A stretch of 64,000 nucleotides of DNA from Haliclystus octoradiatus (taxonomy: Eukaryota > Cnidaria > Staurozoa > Stauromedusae > Haliclystidae): contig OU744448.1 of NCBI GenBank assembly GCA_916610825.1, positions 17,731,936-17,795,935 on the forward strand, written 5' to 3'. The notes under the pieces were generated by a model. The model made no database searches and was not told the DNA's origin. It worked only from the letters and a program-made list of their open reading frames with translations. Every line of letters starts with the position of its first letter. The stretch's first letter is position 1. The position numbers were made by a program, and so were the translations under genes. Positions 11,613 to 25,041 of this stretch are shown here, piece by piece.

Positions 11613-13566
11613 TGAAATTGATATAGACTATATGAGCTATGATAAGGAAAGAACTGTTAAAATGTTATGCTGGACCTTCTTAATAATATAGGAACAAAAC
11701 GAATTGTACTAAGTTACTGCACGAGTTGAGAACATTTGATTTATGAAAAGTTATACTTATGGATATGTCCAAAAGTATCACGTGACACGCATGTCAATCA
11801 AATATTCAAATCAACTTAAATTCAGTGACCAATCAGGTCGATTACAGGGTTTATAGTTTTCAGATGATTGTTCAATAGTGCAATGGCTTCAGAGAATAAT
11901 AAGCGTGATGCTCTGGTTACTACATTCATTATATCCTAGGGGTGGCACCAGGATTTCCCCGACGAGGGGGCTACATGATTTACTAACATGTATAAAAGCT
12001 ATATTTATTCGAAAATAATTGAAGTTGATTTTAGCCTTGTGGCCTCTCCGCTGTCACATTATCTAGTCTATGATCTAGTCCTATCAGAGTATGCACAGTA
12101 TGAACGCCAAATAATCGAAGGTGTTCCTTAATACAAAGTTGCTGTATATAAGAATTACTTTATTTAACAAAATGTAACAGTTGGTTTGGATTGCAGTATT
12201 TCAAATGAAATATCTAATTATGCCATTAGCATAATGACCTCTTTGAAGATTCTAAATTATGGTCTTTTAACTCCATTCAAAATGGTCTTTCAATTCATAA
12301 ATTTGCCCTCCAAAATTTTGTTTTTCCAAAATTGATGCTTCAAATATTTTATTCAGGCCAAAATGTATACCCCACTAAATATTTTTTTATCGGCGCATGT
12401 TTATTGTATTGCAATTTCGTGGGTTACATCAAACAAAGTTACTCGTTGAAAAACAAGATCTCCAATATTTTGAAAAATATTAAATAGATAGCTCAAAAAT
12501 TTTGAAAGATCATGAAAAGGTATCCTCAATAATTGGCACGTCCCCGTATACCAACCATTTGAAGCTACCCCCCGCGGGTCTGCAACATTTGATCGGATTA
12601 AAGCCAAGCAAGAATTAGCGACAAAATGAAAAATTTTAACACACTATAATATTAAAAATATTATTGTCAAATACACTGGAACCGTAGCAATAGAGCTTTT
12701 TGGCCTTTTTCACAGGTTCCAAACGAGTCCTTCGAGAATTGTTAAAAAAGATTGATTACACGGGTGGTGTATTCCCGGGGGTGTAATTTGAAAAGACCGT
12801 GACCACTGTTACACCACACCGTGACATGGCCGATGTGACAAGCTCTATATGACCATCATAGTCACCAAATAATTGTATGAATCTTTGAAAGTATCACCCA
12901 TGGTATACTTCATGGCAAAGATTACTGTAAAATTTGTCTCTGTATTTTGAGAAACATACACTTTAATGTACATTTGAACGTCCCTGTAGCCCCCCCATAG
13001 CCTCCATATATCAAAGCATATAGTAGCCCACAACGCATATACACTATCTATGGTTTACTATAGTTTATTGGTTTCTACGATTTATTTTCATAGGCTTAAT
13101 TTGGTTTGAAGCTGTTTGCGAATTCGCGATGGCCAACAAAGCGATGCATTCGAGCATGATTCAAGGCAAAAGTGTCAGCAGATTCGCAACAACAGCGCTG
13201 TAGCCATTTTGGACCACATTCCTGGAATGCCTATTCGTGTCAACGGTCGTTAAATACACGCCGCTCTGCTACTGTTGATCTATTCTCATAAACTAACAGC
13301 AGCTTTTCTTACGCTTTTTTACGACCGGAAATATTGACTCCATGATTCTCTCTTTTTCTCAACCTGCAATCATTAAATTGAGAGAAAATAGTGGTAGATG
13401 GCGGTTTGCAATAACTTCGGTTTAGCATAGAGAGTATATATCTGATTACCTTACGTTTCTTCCAGAAGAGAACATTGAGCTAGCCTGTTCTGCATCGAAG
13501 ATTATTTTTGATTAATGTTTGATTCAAGCCTAATGTTTGCCACTGGATACATATTAATGAGTAGTT
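11613..13566. other. Intergenic region shared by two divergent genes
   Basis: About 1.95 kb separates the start codons of the minus-strand bZIP gene and the plus-strand PDZ gene, so both promoters should lie here. I see no clear TATA box, RNA gene or bounded repeat. GC-rich spots occur near 12560 (CCCCCGCGGG) and 12770 (CCCGGGGG). Confidence 0.5.
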
Positions 13567-16500
13567 ATGAGGTATTGGGAATTATCGTTTATTCTAAAAG
13601 GCTTCGTCGTTTTTTCTTGTCCAAGCCATGTCTCTTGTGAATCTGCCTCCAACTGTCAGGCTTTAATCATCGCATCAGTTCTTGGGACATTTGCTGCCAG
13701 TCTATTGATATTTACTTTTATTGGATGTCTAATGGTTTCAAAGTATCGTCGTTCAGGTGAGTAATATTCATCAGGCATTTTTGAGGTTTTGATGTTCCAG
13801 TTCCTTGCATTGCACAACACTTTTCAATATAGCTAGTTGAAAACGTCAGGACTTTATTTACCAAGTGTTGACATAATTGGCAATCTTAGAAATTTGACAA
13901 TTTTAATCTGTCAGTAAAGGCCTTTAATCTTTTTACTGTTTATCTCTCTCGCATATAACTGTGTTTATTTCCGCTATGTAAATCTCTATTTGACATATTT
14001 GATCTTTTAAATTTTTTTGAAGGCAAAAGTGAGCATTTCGCTCGTGCCATTGTTTTATCAAAAGATCAATTAGTTGAAGATGGCTACGAGCAACGAATAA
14101 ACGGTTAGTCCTTCAATGATTGTATTTCAAAATCTGGTAAATCATTTATTTCATGTCCTATATTTTGACCAGTCGAAATTGTACGCTTTAATTCGTATTT
14201 TCTAATTTCTGCGCAAACAGGAAAAGCCACTTCAGATAGAGTCGTCAACTGTTGCTAAATCAGGATATTTTATGTCTATTATTATCTCGACACACCAGGT
14301 CAACAGCGGACCGACCGTGACTGTGATTGTGCAGAATTCTTTCACGACTATTCAAAGCATGTCCATAGAATCTATCCCAACCTAATAATGCATCTGCGGA
14401 ATGATTTTTTTCAACAAGTAAGACTAAGAACCGTTTATTCCTTAATTTTATTTGTCCAAAATAACATGCGCTAACAAAGGAGAGATTGTACACTTTTCTC
14501 ACTGATATATTGTGGCCCCTTTACATTTTCAGGAGGGGAGAGGGTACGATGTCCCCATCTCCCAGGAAGAAAAACTTGATTTTTCTTGCTCCCCAGTTGC
14601 AATTTTGTTGCTTGGGACTGACAATCCCCTCCTGACTGAGTTTTAATCACAACCTCTATGGGTATACAATTGAGTTGAACCATTTCAAAACAAAATCCCT
14701 CAAACTTATTCAATGGATAGGACATTGAAACATATGACAACCCCTGTCATTGAATAAATGAATTTTATTTCTATGTTATATCAAATCCACTAATATAATA
14801 TCATATTATTGGTGCTACATAGATATATATGAAATTAATAATGAATAAACGAAATAATCAGACATTCATATTTGCGTGAATGTGAATATGAATAATAGTG
14901 ATAATAATAATAGTGACAAATATGAATGTCTGATTATTTCGTTTATTTATTATTAAACAGCTCTGCATTTATGGCATTGAGCACTATTGAAACAGCAAAG
15001 ACAACATAAATACCTTTATATTACTATATATGAAATTTCTAATGATTGACGTTATGCCATAAGCAAAACAGGTTCTTTGTTGGGAGACACAAATCAGCCA
15101 TTCCACAGAAATGACACATTAACTCTATTTCATAAAGTTTTCAATTATTAAAATAAAAAGTGCTTTAAAAAGAATATTAAAAATGTCCTTTCAACATGAA
15201 GTTACATTTTGTTGTGCAAAAAGTATTTCTTGGTGGATGTGGTTATGCCTATGAGCTAGATATTTTCGGTGTCCTTGATACTTTTCACCAGATTTCTTTG
15301 TGAAACAGAAAATTGCAAAGTGATGATGAAAGTAATGACAATTCTTGATTTGTGTGTAGTTTTCAGGTTTTTGACGAGGTGACTGTCAATCACAAATATA
15401 TATGATTAAAAGTGTAATATTATTATTGGCTTAAAGCTTAATCATGTGTGTGAAAAATGAGAAATCAAAATTGCTTTATTGTTGCAAAGCAATGCTAAAT
15501 CACCAGGAGAAAGAAAAATTTTTCTTTCGATGCAAGAACAGAAAGCAAAATCTTGAAAACAAAAGTCCTTCATAACAATATTTGGATGATACTGATTCTA
15601 ATGATATGTTTTTCAAAGATCATGTAGAGCTACAATTGATGGAGAAAACTGTTCTGGACATACATACGATCGAGCATGTATACTTACATATACACAGACT
15701 TTGACATTTATAGGTATAGATTAATTATAATAATTATTAAGCAAGTGTCACACAGTTGCCTATGAGCTAGATATTATGACACACAAAGGGCTCATAAGGA
15801 GAAAACCAGAAGGCTTGAGTGCGCCATGAAGCTGTATAGAAAACTGTGCCCCAATTGTTTTGTATAATAAGTAACACGTTTTTATACTTTTACATTTTTT
15901 AATTTTTTGTTTAAAGTTAATGTTTTTGAAAACTCCTGATTTAATTGTAAATTATCATTGTGATATCAAGTTTGTATTGCGAGATCAATTGCATTTACGA
16001 ACCTAGTTTTGTTCTGTGCTGATCTGATATGGCGTCACAGCTCTAAACCAGTCAGATTGATCGAATCAATTTCGTTATTATACAAATTTACAAAAGGTAA
16101 TAACCTGAAAGCGTTTAATATTAAGAAATATATGGACAACTTGATTATAAAATTACGAAAGTCAAACATCAGAGAAAAAATAATGAGTTAAAAAAATATA
16201 ATTACTGTACAAAAATAACTGTATATAGATTAAATTAACAACAAAAGTAGCAATCTATCAAAGTACAATGACTATATAGTTTGTATGTAAAGTATTCAGA
16301 TTGGTATAATTTTTAAAACAATTAATGAGGTGATTATTGATGAAAAATTGATAAGGAGTGGATAAGTAGATGGTTTCATATACAATAGGGAATTTATAAT
16401 ATAATTTGGATTCAAATTAAAGCAAAACAAACATCTGTGCAAGAGAGAATGGGCTTCAAAAAGGGTGTACTTTAGCGCTTTTCTTATTGATATTTCCAAA

Positions 16501-19500
16501 AATATTTAATGTTTCCTATATACTTTTTGACAATCTAATTTTGGAAATTTCCTAAAACTCTGAAAATCTGTTTTTATCATAATAATTAAGATAGTTTCAA
16601 TAAGATTTTCCACTTTCCAGCCAGCCAATGAGGTGGCATTTTCTCCTACCACTGGCAAAGCTATCTCCAAAAAGTTAGGAATAATCTCATGAGACCAAGG
16701 ATTGAAATAAACTAAATTAAATATTATTTTCTTTCAAATAACATCCCTCATAAATAATGCAACTTGAGATTGGAAGTCATGAATAACTCTTTCATCAGGG
16801 AAAAACTTGTTTCATTTGGGGGATACAAAAGCTGCTGGAAATGTGGCTTAAAAATGTCACTAATTTTCAACTGTAAAAACCTGCTATTTTGACCTTTTGC
16901 GTCAGCCATTATGGAAACCCATGGTCACAATTTTTTTTCTCAAAGTCTGTCAATGGGATCAGCATTCTACATACGCATATGTGTTGAACATACATTTTGT
17001 GCTGTCTATCCTACTAGGTTACCAACCCTGTGAATAAAATATGTGAGTTCATGAACTTCTTGAACTTCAATAAACAGTTCATGAACTTCGTGAACAGTTC
17101 ATGAACTTGAAATTGCTCAAAAATTTATGAACGCTTCATGAGCTTTTGGACTTGCTTAGTTATATTGAGACATGGTCAATAAAACATGATACAAACACTT
17201 TTCGATTCGTGATTCAAATGAGTACTTGATGTCTGGATTCAAAATAATCAAACATGAAGCTGCCAAAGTTATTCCTACGACAAATAGTAACACTGGTAAA
17301 CAAAGACATTGCTTCAAATCAGGTTTCGATAACTCAGGCTTTTCTCATTAATATGATATTTGTCTTCATATATGTGCATGAAAGGATTTTTCAAGATAGT
17401 TAGGGGTGGAAAGATAATGAAATTTACCGATGTTCGATGCGGATTAGTCATAACAATTGACCGATTAATCAATTTTTCACATCCCAAACAAATTGATACA
17501 AAAAGAGCAAGAGACAACACGTGAATCATGATATAATGATCAACAGTTTAACGCTATATATGCAAAGGCCAAACATGCAATTCGCTGAAAATAAATTAAA
17601 CAATAAGACAAGTTTTCGAGGATAGCAAATCGTTGCCTGTTCACGCGCAACTAGGCGACTTTAATTTCTGTCAATAATTGATACCGGTATATCTTTCATG
17701 CTTCAAGTATACAAGCAATTGTTAAACATCAAACTACTTTTAACTGTATTCAAAACTGTTTTCTACAAATTTAAAACCAATGGCCATTAAATATATAGTT
17801 CTATTTTACAAATGAAATATGAAACACCTTCTTGCACAATATGGATTCTATAAACGCTTGAGCTGCTATGAGACCCTTGAAAGCCTTCAGAAAATCACCT
17901 GTCGTGACAGCAGCACTAGTGTTTGTCATAAACCATAATCATATTCTTATTTGCTTAGTATCTGATAGTCTTAGTAAATCATCAATTGACACACATTTAT
18001 ATAATTTCCAAAAGAATACATAAAAGTAGTCTTATAATTATCAATTTCCGTAGCCTGTGCAAAGATAGCAAAATGTAAAAGTGATTTTGAAAAATTTACG
18101 CGGCTCAACATATATATGTGATGTGTAATATTTTACATTTTTGTATGAAATGTCCCCTCCATTTTTTAATTTTGAGATTATCAATGTTTTTGAGGGCAAT
18201 ATTAGGCATATCGGTTTGAATCATCAACAAATACCAAACTGATAATGATGATTGCCACTTTTGTGTTGTGTAACAAGTTGTAAATAATCTGTTGAATTTG
18301 GAAACGTTGTTCTTTATGAATTTGGAAATATAATGCAATTGCTGTCAAAGCTAGGCTAGCTGTCTACTTACATCTAGGCTACCCAGAACAAATATCAAAT
18401 ATAACATTGTATTAACAAGTCTGACAATTGTTATTAAATTATGAACTGACAGATTGGGATTTTTCAATGTTTGGTTTGACTGTATGTTGGCATGCATTGT
18501 GTTTCTTATTTAGGGGACAGTCAATCTGGAGATCATGTGATCAGCAATGAGTCAGTCATTCCTATTGATGATGCACCCCAACTTCACAGTACAGCTCACA
18601 AAACTCATTCTCAAACTAGCATGGTAAGAGAGGTAGTATATTCATTGACCTTCGTAACTACAATATTAAGATTAAAGTAGTTTGGATTGGAAATTGAAAT
18701 TGGTTAGAAATTTAACTACATGTAATCAAATTTTGTACCAAATTGAACAAATTCCTTCAAAAATAGACCAGCACGTTTGACGAGTCCTATAGGTTTTTGT
18801 AGCCCGACCTTCCAATAACAATAAAAATGTGCTCGATAGCATGTATATATAAATATATTGTGAAATCCAATTGCCATTATTATAATGTTCTTTAAATATA
18901 GTTCAGTTCTAAATAGGAAAGTTCAAATAGTCAATCATGAGACAATAAATCCGAAAATCATTCATTATTTATTTTCAGTTTTAATTTGTGATGTCAACTT
19001 TCCCGAGTGTAGTAAACATGTATGCATACATTTAGCAAAATTTTATGTGGAACCAAACTAAAATGAACCATTATTATAGAATAAAACAAATTTCAGAATC
19101 AAGTTGGTTTATATTGCGGAATCCGCCGGAATTTTGTTTGAAATTTTTATTAATGGTTTAAAATTCAATTTCAATTCTCAATGTTTTTACCTACAATGTT
19201 ATTTAAGTTAATGGAAGCTTCACATTACATTAATGTTAGTCTTTGTTAAATAGCTTTTGTTGCCATTAAGGAACAATAGCGCAGCTAATACCATAAAGAA
19301 GCCCTTTTTAATTTATCAAAGTGTAACACCAAGATACATTCTCAGACCTTTATTGTTTTCCAGAGCTCCAAAATTATGTAACAAAATATTTCAATTGTAC
19401 ATAGATATATCATGAACAAAGTTTAGCTTTTTATCCTAGAATTTCTCGACACGTGAACCAACCAATCCAATTGCAAGATTGTTTGATTATGATGTCATCA

Positions 19501-22500
19501 ATTATAGAGTGAGTTCATGAACTGTTCATGAACCCCATGAAGATTTTCTGAACATTCTTTACTTTCATAAACACCTTGTAACCAAGTTTTTCTGGAGAAA
19601 TTTGAGGAGTCTTTTTATCAACAAAGTTCACTCTCATGTGTGGTTGATCTGATTTATCAATTGAAATTTATAATCATAAAATGTGTTGTAAAATTAGGAA
19701 TGTATGTATAATATATGTATAGATATCATTAAAACAAAATACATAGAACCTACACTGTCCTGGTAACGTGAAATTACAGAATGTGCTACTAAATTGCGTC
19801 CTTTTCAGTAGCTTTCAAATTTTAAAGTGCATATCAATAGTTTTCAAGTAGACTGAGAAGAATCTAGATATATTAAGTTTCTGGTGGATATCATTGATAT
19901 CAGTATGATTAATTCAGTATTCGATCCCAAATCCAGCATGTTTTCAGCAGGTTTTCAGCAGCGATTCAGTATATCCATGATGATCTAGATAGGTTAAATT
20001 CAGCAAACCTGCTTGAAGCATACTGAAAACTTACTGAGTATGCTACTGAATTGGGCTCTTTTCAGTAGAATGAGAACAATCTAGATCAAGTGTCCTGTGA
20101 CTGTCAGTATGATTTCAGTACTCGATCCCAATCCAGTATGTTTTCAGCAGGTTTTCAGTAGCTCTTCAATATATCCAAGATTCATAGTGATTTGAACACA
20201 CCGACAATTTTTGTAATGTTTAGGTTAAATCTCTATCAATTTAAGCAGTTGGTATCCTAAATAGTTGTCTGTGTGTACATGTGTCTTAATTTGATCACTG
20301 TATCTTTTGTTTTGAGATCACTCTTGTCATATCGAATCTATTACTGTTTACATTGTACACTTTTCTTTCAGATAACAATCCAGCTTTACAGAGGGTCAAA
20401 CAATGGTTCATTTGGTATTCAGTTTGGGATTGCCGGTCTTTTCATTAAAGATGTTACAAGTGATTGCCATGTGGTTGGGAATGGATATAGACTTGAAGAA
20501 GGTAATTACATGAACATCAATAAATCATCTGACATGAGAAAGCTCAGTATAAGTCTATCTACTGGTAAAGGTATTCAGCTTGTCATCGACCAAGAACTGT
20601 TTTTGACAATGATTGTATATGTATGACTGTTTATGTACTTTAATGCATCAAGAAAGGAATCTCGTTTCGCCATAGCAGTTTGAAACACAAAGCAACCAAT
20701 GAAGTGACCGCTGTTTGACCAATCAAAATACTCGATTTTGCTCTATTTCCATATTGACCTGTTGGTCGTTTGTGTGTGCATAATTTCATGCCTATGCACC
20801 AACTAGAGTAAATGACATACCGCACTCAGTCGAGCCGTTGGATCCCTCAGCTAATTACGTAAACAGGACCTATACAAATGATATAATATGTAACTATCGG
20901 AAAACAGATTTACTGTACATTTAAATAGAAATACCTGCATAGTCCCTGCATATTATAGGTAATCTATCTGATCATGAAAGTTATTAAATATTGTTTTTTA
21001 AAAATTGAATTATAGACTAGCCTACACTTTATAAAAAAAACTTTTAAGGTTATCATAGCCTATTTAATTTATAGACGTTTGATGCACAGAATCACAGATG
21101 CTTTAAACTTTTGAAATAGTGATGGTGTTCTCATTAAATGCTTGTTTGTAGCCATTCATTATTTCGTTGTTCGCCCTAGCTATAACAACCATACTGATCA
21201 TTTGCATGTTGTATCAACCAACAGGAGATGAAGTGGTATCAATCAATGGCATCTCTCTTGGCGGTATGAACGATCAACAGGCCTTTGATATTTTGGTCAG
21301 AGCTGGAAAACACGTTTCCCTTGATGTGCTTCAAAGTGGATTCAAACATAAAGGTTTGTGAAACACAATGTGGAAATACTTAATGACTCTGTGTCAGATA
21401 GCTGCCGTCCTTCATCTATTTTTTTTTTATTCCGAAAATTGTCCAATTTTACCTTCTTTCCTTCTATCCTTTTAGGCATATCACTCCCTACAGAATTCTA
21501 CAAACTCTATTTGTGTTTGCGAACATATTTCTTTCTAACAAATTGCTTGTAATTGCTCTTAGCTATAAACTTTGAAAGGTATATCCTCTTTGTGGCGATT
21601 ACATTTGACAGAGCTTGCTTAGAATATGTAACAATCCTTAATTGACTCAGAAAGTCTAGCAGAAGTACATTAAATAGGGAAATTTGAATGGTGTGCCTGT
21701 AGATAGTTATATTGTTCTCGAGACGTGCATGTGGCAGGTGGCCCCCCCACTGTATTCATCATTTGATTTTGCGTAATATTTAATGAGCCAATTTATTCTG
21801 ACACCCAAATGGCTTGGCATTTGCTTATATAGGAGCTTCGGTACTGTAGCACCTCCGAAATTGCACACTTCTTGCAATTTTTCGTCTCAAAGTTACCCGG
21901 AATTTGACCCAAAAATTATCGGTGGTGTCACTCCCCCCAAGGTTTACTGCCGTGTGCACAGCAGCACAGTGAAACTGATTATGGAATTTGGTGATTAGAA
22001 TCACACGCTCAAACTGCAAACGATAATGCTTGCGTTTCTTTTCATCTAGTCAATGCTGGTGACGTGGCTGGCTCTTCATTGAAGACATCATTCGGCGGTG
22101 GTAGCCCTAGTAATAGTTACACTAAACTGAATGCCAGTCCTGCTAGTACTACAACACACCGTGTTACTGACCCATCACTTGTATTCAATGAAGCAACACT
22201 ATATGATCATGGAAAAACTAGAACGGGATTAGACATAAAAGCCAATGAAAGACCATCTGGGTTAGCTTATCGTAAATCGTCATCAAATTTAATAGCATCA
22301 GCCAGTATGCCATCTTTAAATATGACGTCATCTCACGATGGAAGATTTATATCCTATCAGAGGCAGCATTCACCAATCATGACAAGTTCAGTGGATTGCT
22401 TAGCAACTAACGAAGCAATTGATGAAAACTCAAATAGTTTACGAAATAAACGCAAAACTAATCGTAGGAATAGAACTCAGAAGGCTTCATCAGCCATCTT

Positions 22501-23671
22501 TTCTACTGACATCAATGCTGCAAGGAATCAACACACAGAACAACCATTTGATGTTAACTTATCTAGATCACGTTTTCCAGCACCTTCTACGTTGATGAAA
22601 GTGGATGCAAATGACGCAATGAGCAACTCACTCAATACCTCTCTAGATAGAAATGACTTTGCTGCACGCCTTGCCATTGCGAAAAGTCATGACAATAATG
22701 GCATCAATCTTGCTGAGCCCCCTTCGCCTGGTGATGATGATTCAGCTCTAGCATTTGCAATAAGCGTTGCTAAGATGCGTCAGGCTGCAGCTTCTACGCC
22801 TTCGTCAACCTACTTCAATCGGGCTGCTTATCATAATCAGTTAGATCATTACACAAGTATTGAACTTGATCCAGATGTTATGCGTGAAATGACAGCTAAA
22901 TACAGTGAACCGCGTTTCCCATTAACACACACTGCTACAAATGGTGAAAGTAGCAGCTACATTAACACATCACCAAACATTGATCCGCATTTGAATGGTA
23001 TTGATGGTAATGCAAGCCATTCACAGCAAAGGTATCGTGGAAGCACTTCTGTAGAGTTGGACGTTGCTGATAGAGAGCGTTTGATATACCGCAAAAGCAT
23101 CTCTGCTCAAAATGGTAATGGTTTATCTGGTAGTCCCAGTGGTTCACAAGATGGAGGATACTATGATAGGCATTATGGACTGGGTCCTGACGTTCAACGA
23201 CCAAGGAGTCACTCGTCCAATCTTGATACTAATGGGGATACGTCATCAAAACAGCATCGGTCATCAACATCTCTTGCTTCATCGCCACCTGTTCGCCGAC
23301 GTACAATGAAAATTGCGAACCCTCGATCTGCTAGTTTCTTAAAACCACGGCGGCAGCCTAAAAGAGCCCATTCACTTCCACCTAGCCAAGAGCACGGTAA
23401 TACACACAGGGCTGTTAAAGCGGATGCGAGACCAAATGGTAGCACAAATCAGACCATGTTTGCTACATTAGATTCAGTTAATAGAAGAAAATCTATTGAT
23501 TCTGGAACGCTTAAAAAACTGCACGGTGAATTACAAGCCAACCCTTTGCTCTGTAGTGAATATCCTATTATTGCACAGTTGTTAGGCCATGTGCAATTAC
23601 AAGGTCTAACCAACTCATCCTCGGGCCCTTTGGAGAATGATAACGAAATAGGTTCATCGTACAATTGTTAG
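13567..23671 (+). CDS. Single-pass membrane protein with a cytoplasmic PDZ domain, 6 exons
   Basis: Exons: 13567-13756, 14023-14103, 18514-18623, 20372-20501, 21225-21353 and 22050-23671. Phases 1, 1, 0, 1, 1 agree and give about 753 residues. Exon 1 encodes a hydrophobic segment (about residues 32-57, ALIIASVLGTFAASLLIFTF then IGCLMV) followed by the stop-transfer SKYRR, so the bulk should be cytoplasmic. Exons 4-5 encode one PDZ domain (about residues 128-205): the carboxylate-binding loop is GSFGIQF, with VGNGYRLEEGDEVVSINGIS as the usual core. Exon 6 is a 540-residue Ser/Asn/Arg-rich, probably disordered tail with many possible phosphorylation sites, ending GSSYNC. PDZ domains bind C-terminal tails of partner proteins, so a membrane scaffold role is inferred. 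I do not recognise the family. An in-frame stop lies just before the chosen ATG, but a CAG acceptor at about 13661 could instead join the membrane exon to unseen upstream exons encoding an ectodomain. Confidence 0.72.
14834..14956. repeat. Inverted repeat with about 40-bp arms
   Basis: Arms 14834-14873 and 14917-14956 are reverse complements with about one mismatch, around a 43-base AT-rich spacer. It looks like a small hairpin element or the recombined end of one; no target duplication was recognised. Confidence 0.6.
17040..17160. repeat. Cluster of GTTCATGAAC palindromes, copy 1
   Basis: Three intact GTTCATGAAC decamers and several near-matches (TTCTTGAAC, TTCGTGAAC) fall in about 120 bases. 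Similar clusters recur at 19505, 42670, 48735 and 51695, so this is a dispersed family. Confidence 0.6.
19781..20178 (+). repeat. Diverged direct duplication in intron 3 of the PDZ gene
   Basis: Copy A (about 19781-19985) and copy B (about 20038-20178) share a series of blocks in the same order: CTTTTCAGTAG, AATCTAGAT, CAGTATGATT, TCGATCCCAA, ATGTTTTCAGCAGGTTTTCA and TATATCCA. They are separated by about 250 bases. Confidence 0.6.
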
Positions 23672-24816
23672 GCAAATAATGGAAATGTAGATAAACTGTA
23701 AGATACAATTATTTTAATTATTATTTTTTTTAATTATTATGCTTTTTTGAATTTAAAAATTTTATTGCAGAAAATATAGTTTGCCAAAAGTGGGGGCTCA
23801 TAACAAAGAGGATTGAAACTCACGATATTTATAACTAAACTGTTTTGTTGTCTGTGTATAATTAAGCTCTTCTTTCTCTCTTCTTTCAATCCTTTATTTA
23901 CTGAACAGTGAACTGATATACCACCACTGCCTTTCGCATTGTTAATCCGCCGAAGAGGAGGACCGGAAAATCCGGTTTGTCTTCGCAATTCTGATTACTT
24001 AGTTTGAAACTTATGATTGTTATTTACTGAACAGTGAACTGATATACCACTACCTTTCGCATTGTTAATCCGCCGAAGAGGAGGACCGGAAAATCCGGTT
24101 TGTCTTCGCAATTCTGATCACTTAGGGACCGTTCATTATTTATTCCACGGGGGGGGGGGGGGGCGAGGGGGGTACCGAAGAGAACCGAAAATCTCTGGAA
24201 ATATTTTTCTTACCTACCCTATCAAGTGGAAAAAAATATATTACCCATCCCCAAATACTTTAATCTTATTTAAAAAGTAACTGATGGAATAATAACTTTA
24301 ATCGAATGCCTATTGACAATATTTTGGGTATCTGTGAAGCATAACTGATTTTTTGGTTATTTTCATAATGTAAAACTGAACTCAATATTGTAGTTCAACA
24401 TCTATTCAGAAAATATAAGTTTCCATGATTCTGAAGCTCTTCATGAACGTGTTATCGTTGTAAGTCATGCTGCCCCATAAATAGCACAGGCACTAGCAAT
24501 CATGACTCATGAGGAATGATCTGATTCCCAGAACACATTGGATAATTCTTCAATGATCAATTTTGCAACAGCAGAAAATAGAAGTTACAACAAATAACAT
24601 TCAAAACGTATTGAGTTTATAGAGTATATACACAACAAGTAGGACTCCCATTCTCCGAACACCACTGAATGTATATAGAAGCGCAGTAGAAATAGACGTT
24701 TACGCTGGAAGATTTCTGTCCATAATTTAAGCTTTGAAGTAATATACTTAATTTTTTTTTAAAGCAAGACAAACATAGATGTGTTAAATTTTACATTTGT
24801 CATTCGTGGGATGGGA
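23672..24816. other. Intergenic region between the PDZ and MMP genes
   Basis: It contains a direct duplication (23895-24125), a poly-G run and no coding sequence. The 72-codon frame at 24062-24280 only reads across these repeats. Confidence 0.6.
23895..24125. repeat. Direct tandem duplication, unit about 107 bp, offset 126 bp
   Basis: Copy 1 starts at 23895 and copy 2 at 24021. Both run from TATTTACTGAACAGTG through a GAGGAGGACCGGAAAATCC block to CTTCGCAATTCTGAT, with only a few differences. The inner CCGGAAAATCCGG is itself palindromic. A G-run (about 24151-24166) follows 25 bases later. Confidence 0.8.
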
Positions 24817-24824
24817 TATATAAA
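24817..24824 (+). promoter_or_regulatory. TATA box of the MMP gene
   Basis: TATATAAA with a G-rich flank lies about 220 bases before the probable start codon. A start of transcription near 24847 would fit. No other good TATA box lies between here and the MMP start. Confidence 0.55.
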
Positions 24825-25041
24825 GCAGATTGTTGTGTTCTGTGTGAACAGCACATTTATTAACTGATGATTAAATAATAGCAACACAAACAAATCACAC
24901 AACAGGATGATTTACGAATAAATTGATCGTTTGATGACCATTCAGCTGCTAACACCTTTTAGACAGTACAAGTATAAATTCATGTCAATAGGCTCTTCTT
25001 GTCAATTAATTAATTCTGAAGTAAACCTACTGGTCAGTGCG

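Larger units (their letters stand above)
14104..18513 (+). other. Intron 2 of the PDZ gene (4.4 kb)
   Basis: It holds a near-perfect palindrome at 14834-14956 and a cluster of GTTCATGAAC motifs at about 17040-17160. Open frames here (for example 16009-16191 plus and 17314-17529 minus) have no supporting features beyond a hydrophobic N-terminus in the second. Confidence 0.6.

Noticed and set aside
17040-17160. GTTCATGAAC clusters as steroid-receptor response elements
   Set aside because: The spacing differs from hormone response elements (AGAACAnnnTGTTCT); recurrent flanks fit a dispersed repeat better.
17314-17529. Minus-strand 71-codon frame starting with a signal-peptide-like MIHVLSLALFVSICLGCEK, a TATA-like sequence upstream and a possible GTAAAT donor
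   Set aside because: No second exon or recognisable mature peptide found in the 3 kb downstream; one hydrophobic start in an AT-rich intron is expected by chance.
21783-22019. Overlapping plus and minus frames of 64-71 codons just before the last PDZ-gene exon
   Set aside because: They lie in the intron, and splicing at 22049/22050 keeps phase without them.
22962-23664. Three minus-strand frames opposite the last PDZ-gene exon
   Set aside because: Shadows of the real 540-codon plus-strand exon.
24062-24280. 72-codon frame with a Gly/Arg-rich centre
   Set aside because: Reads through the 107-bp duplication and a poly-G run; not a gene.
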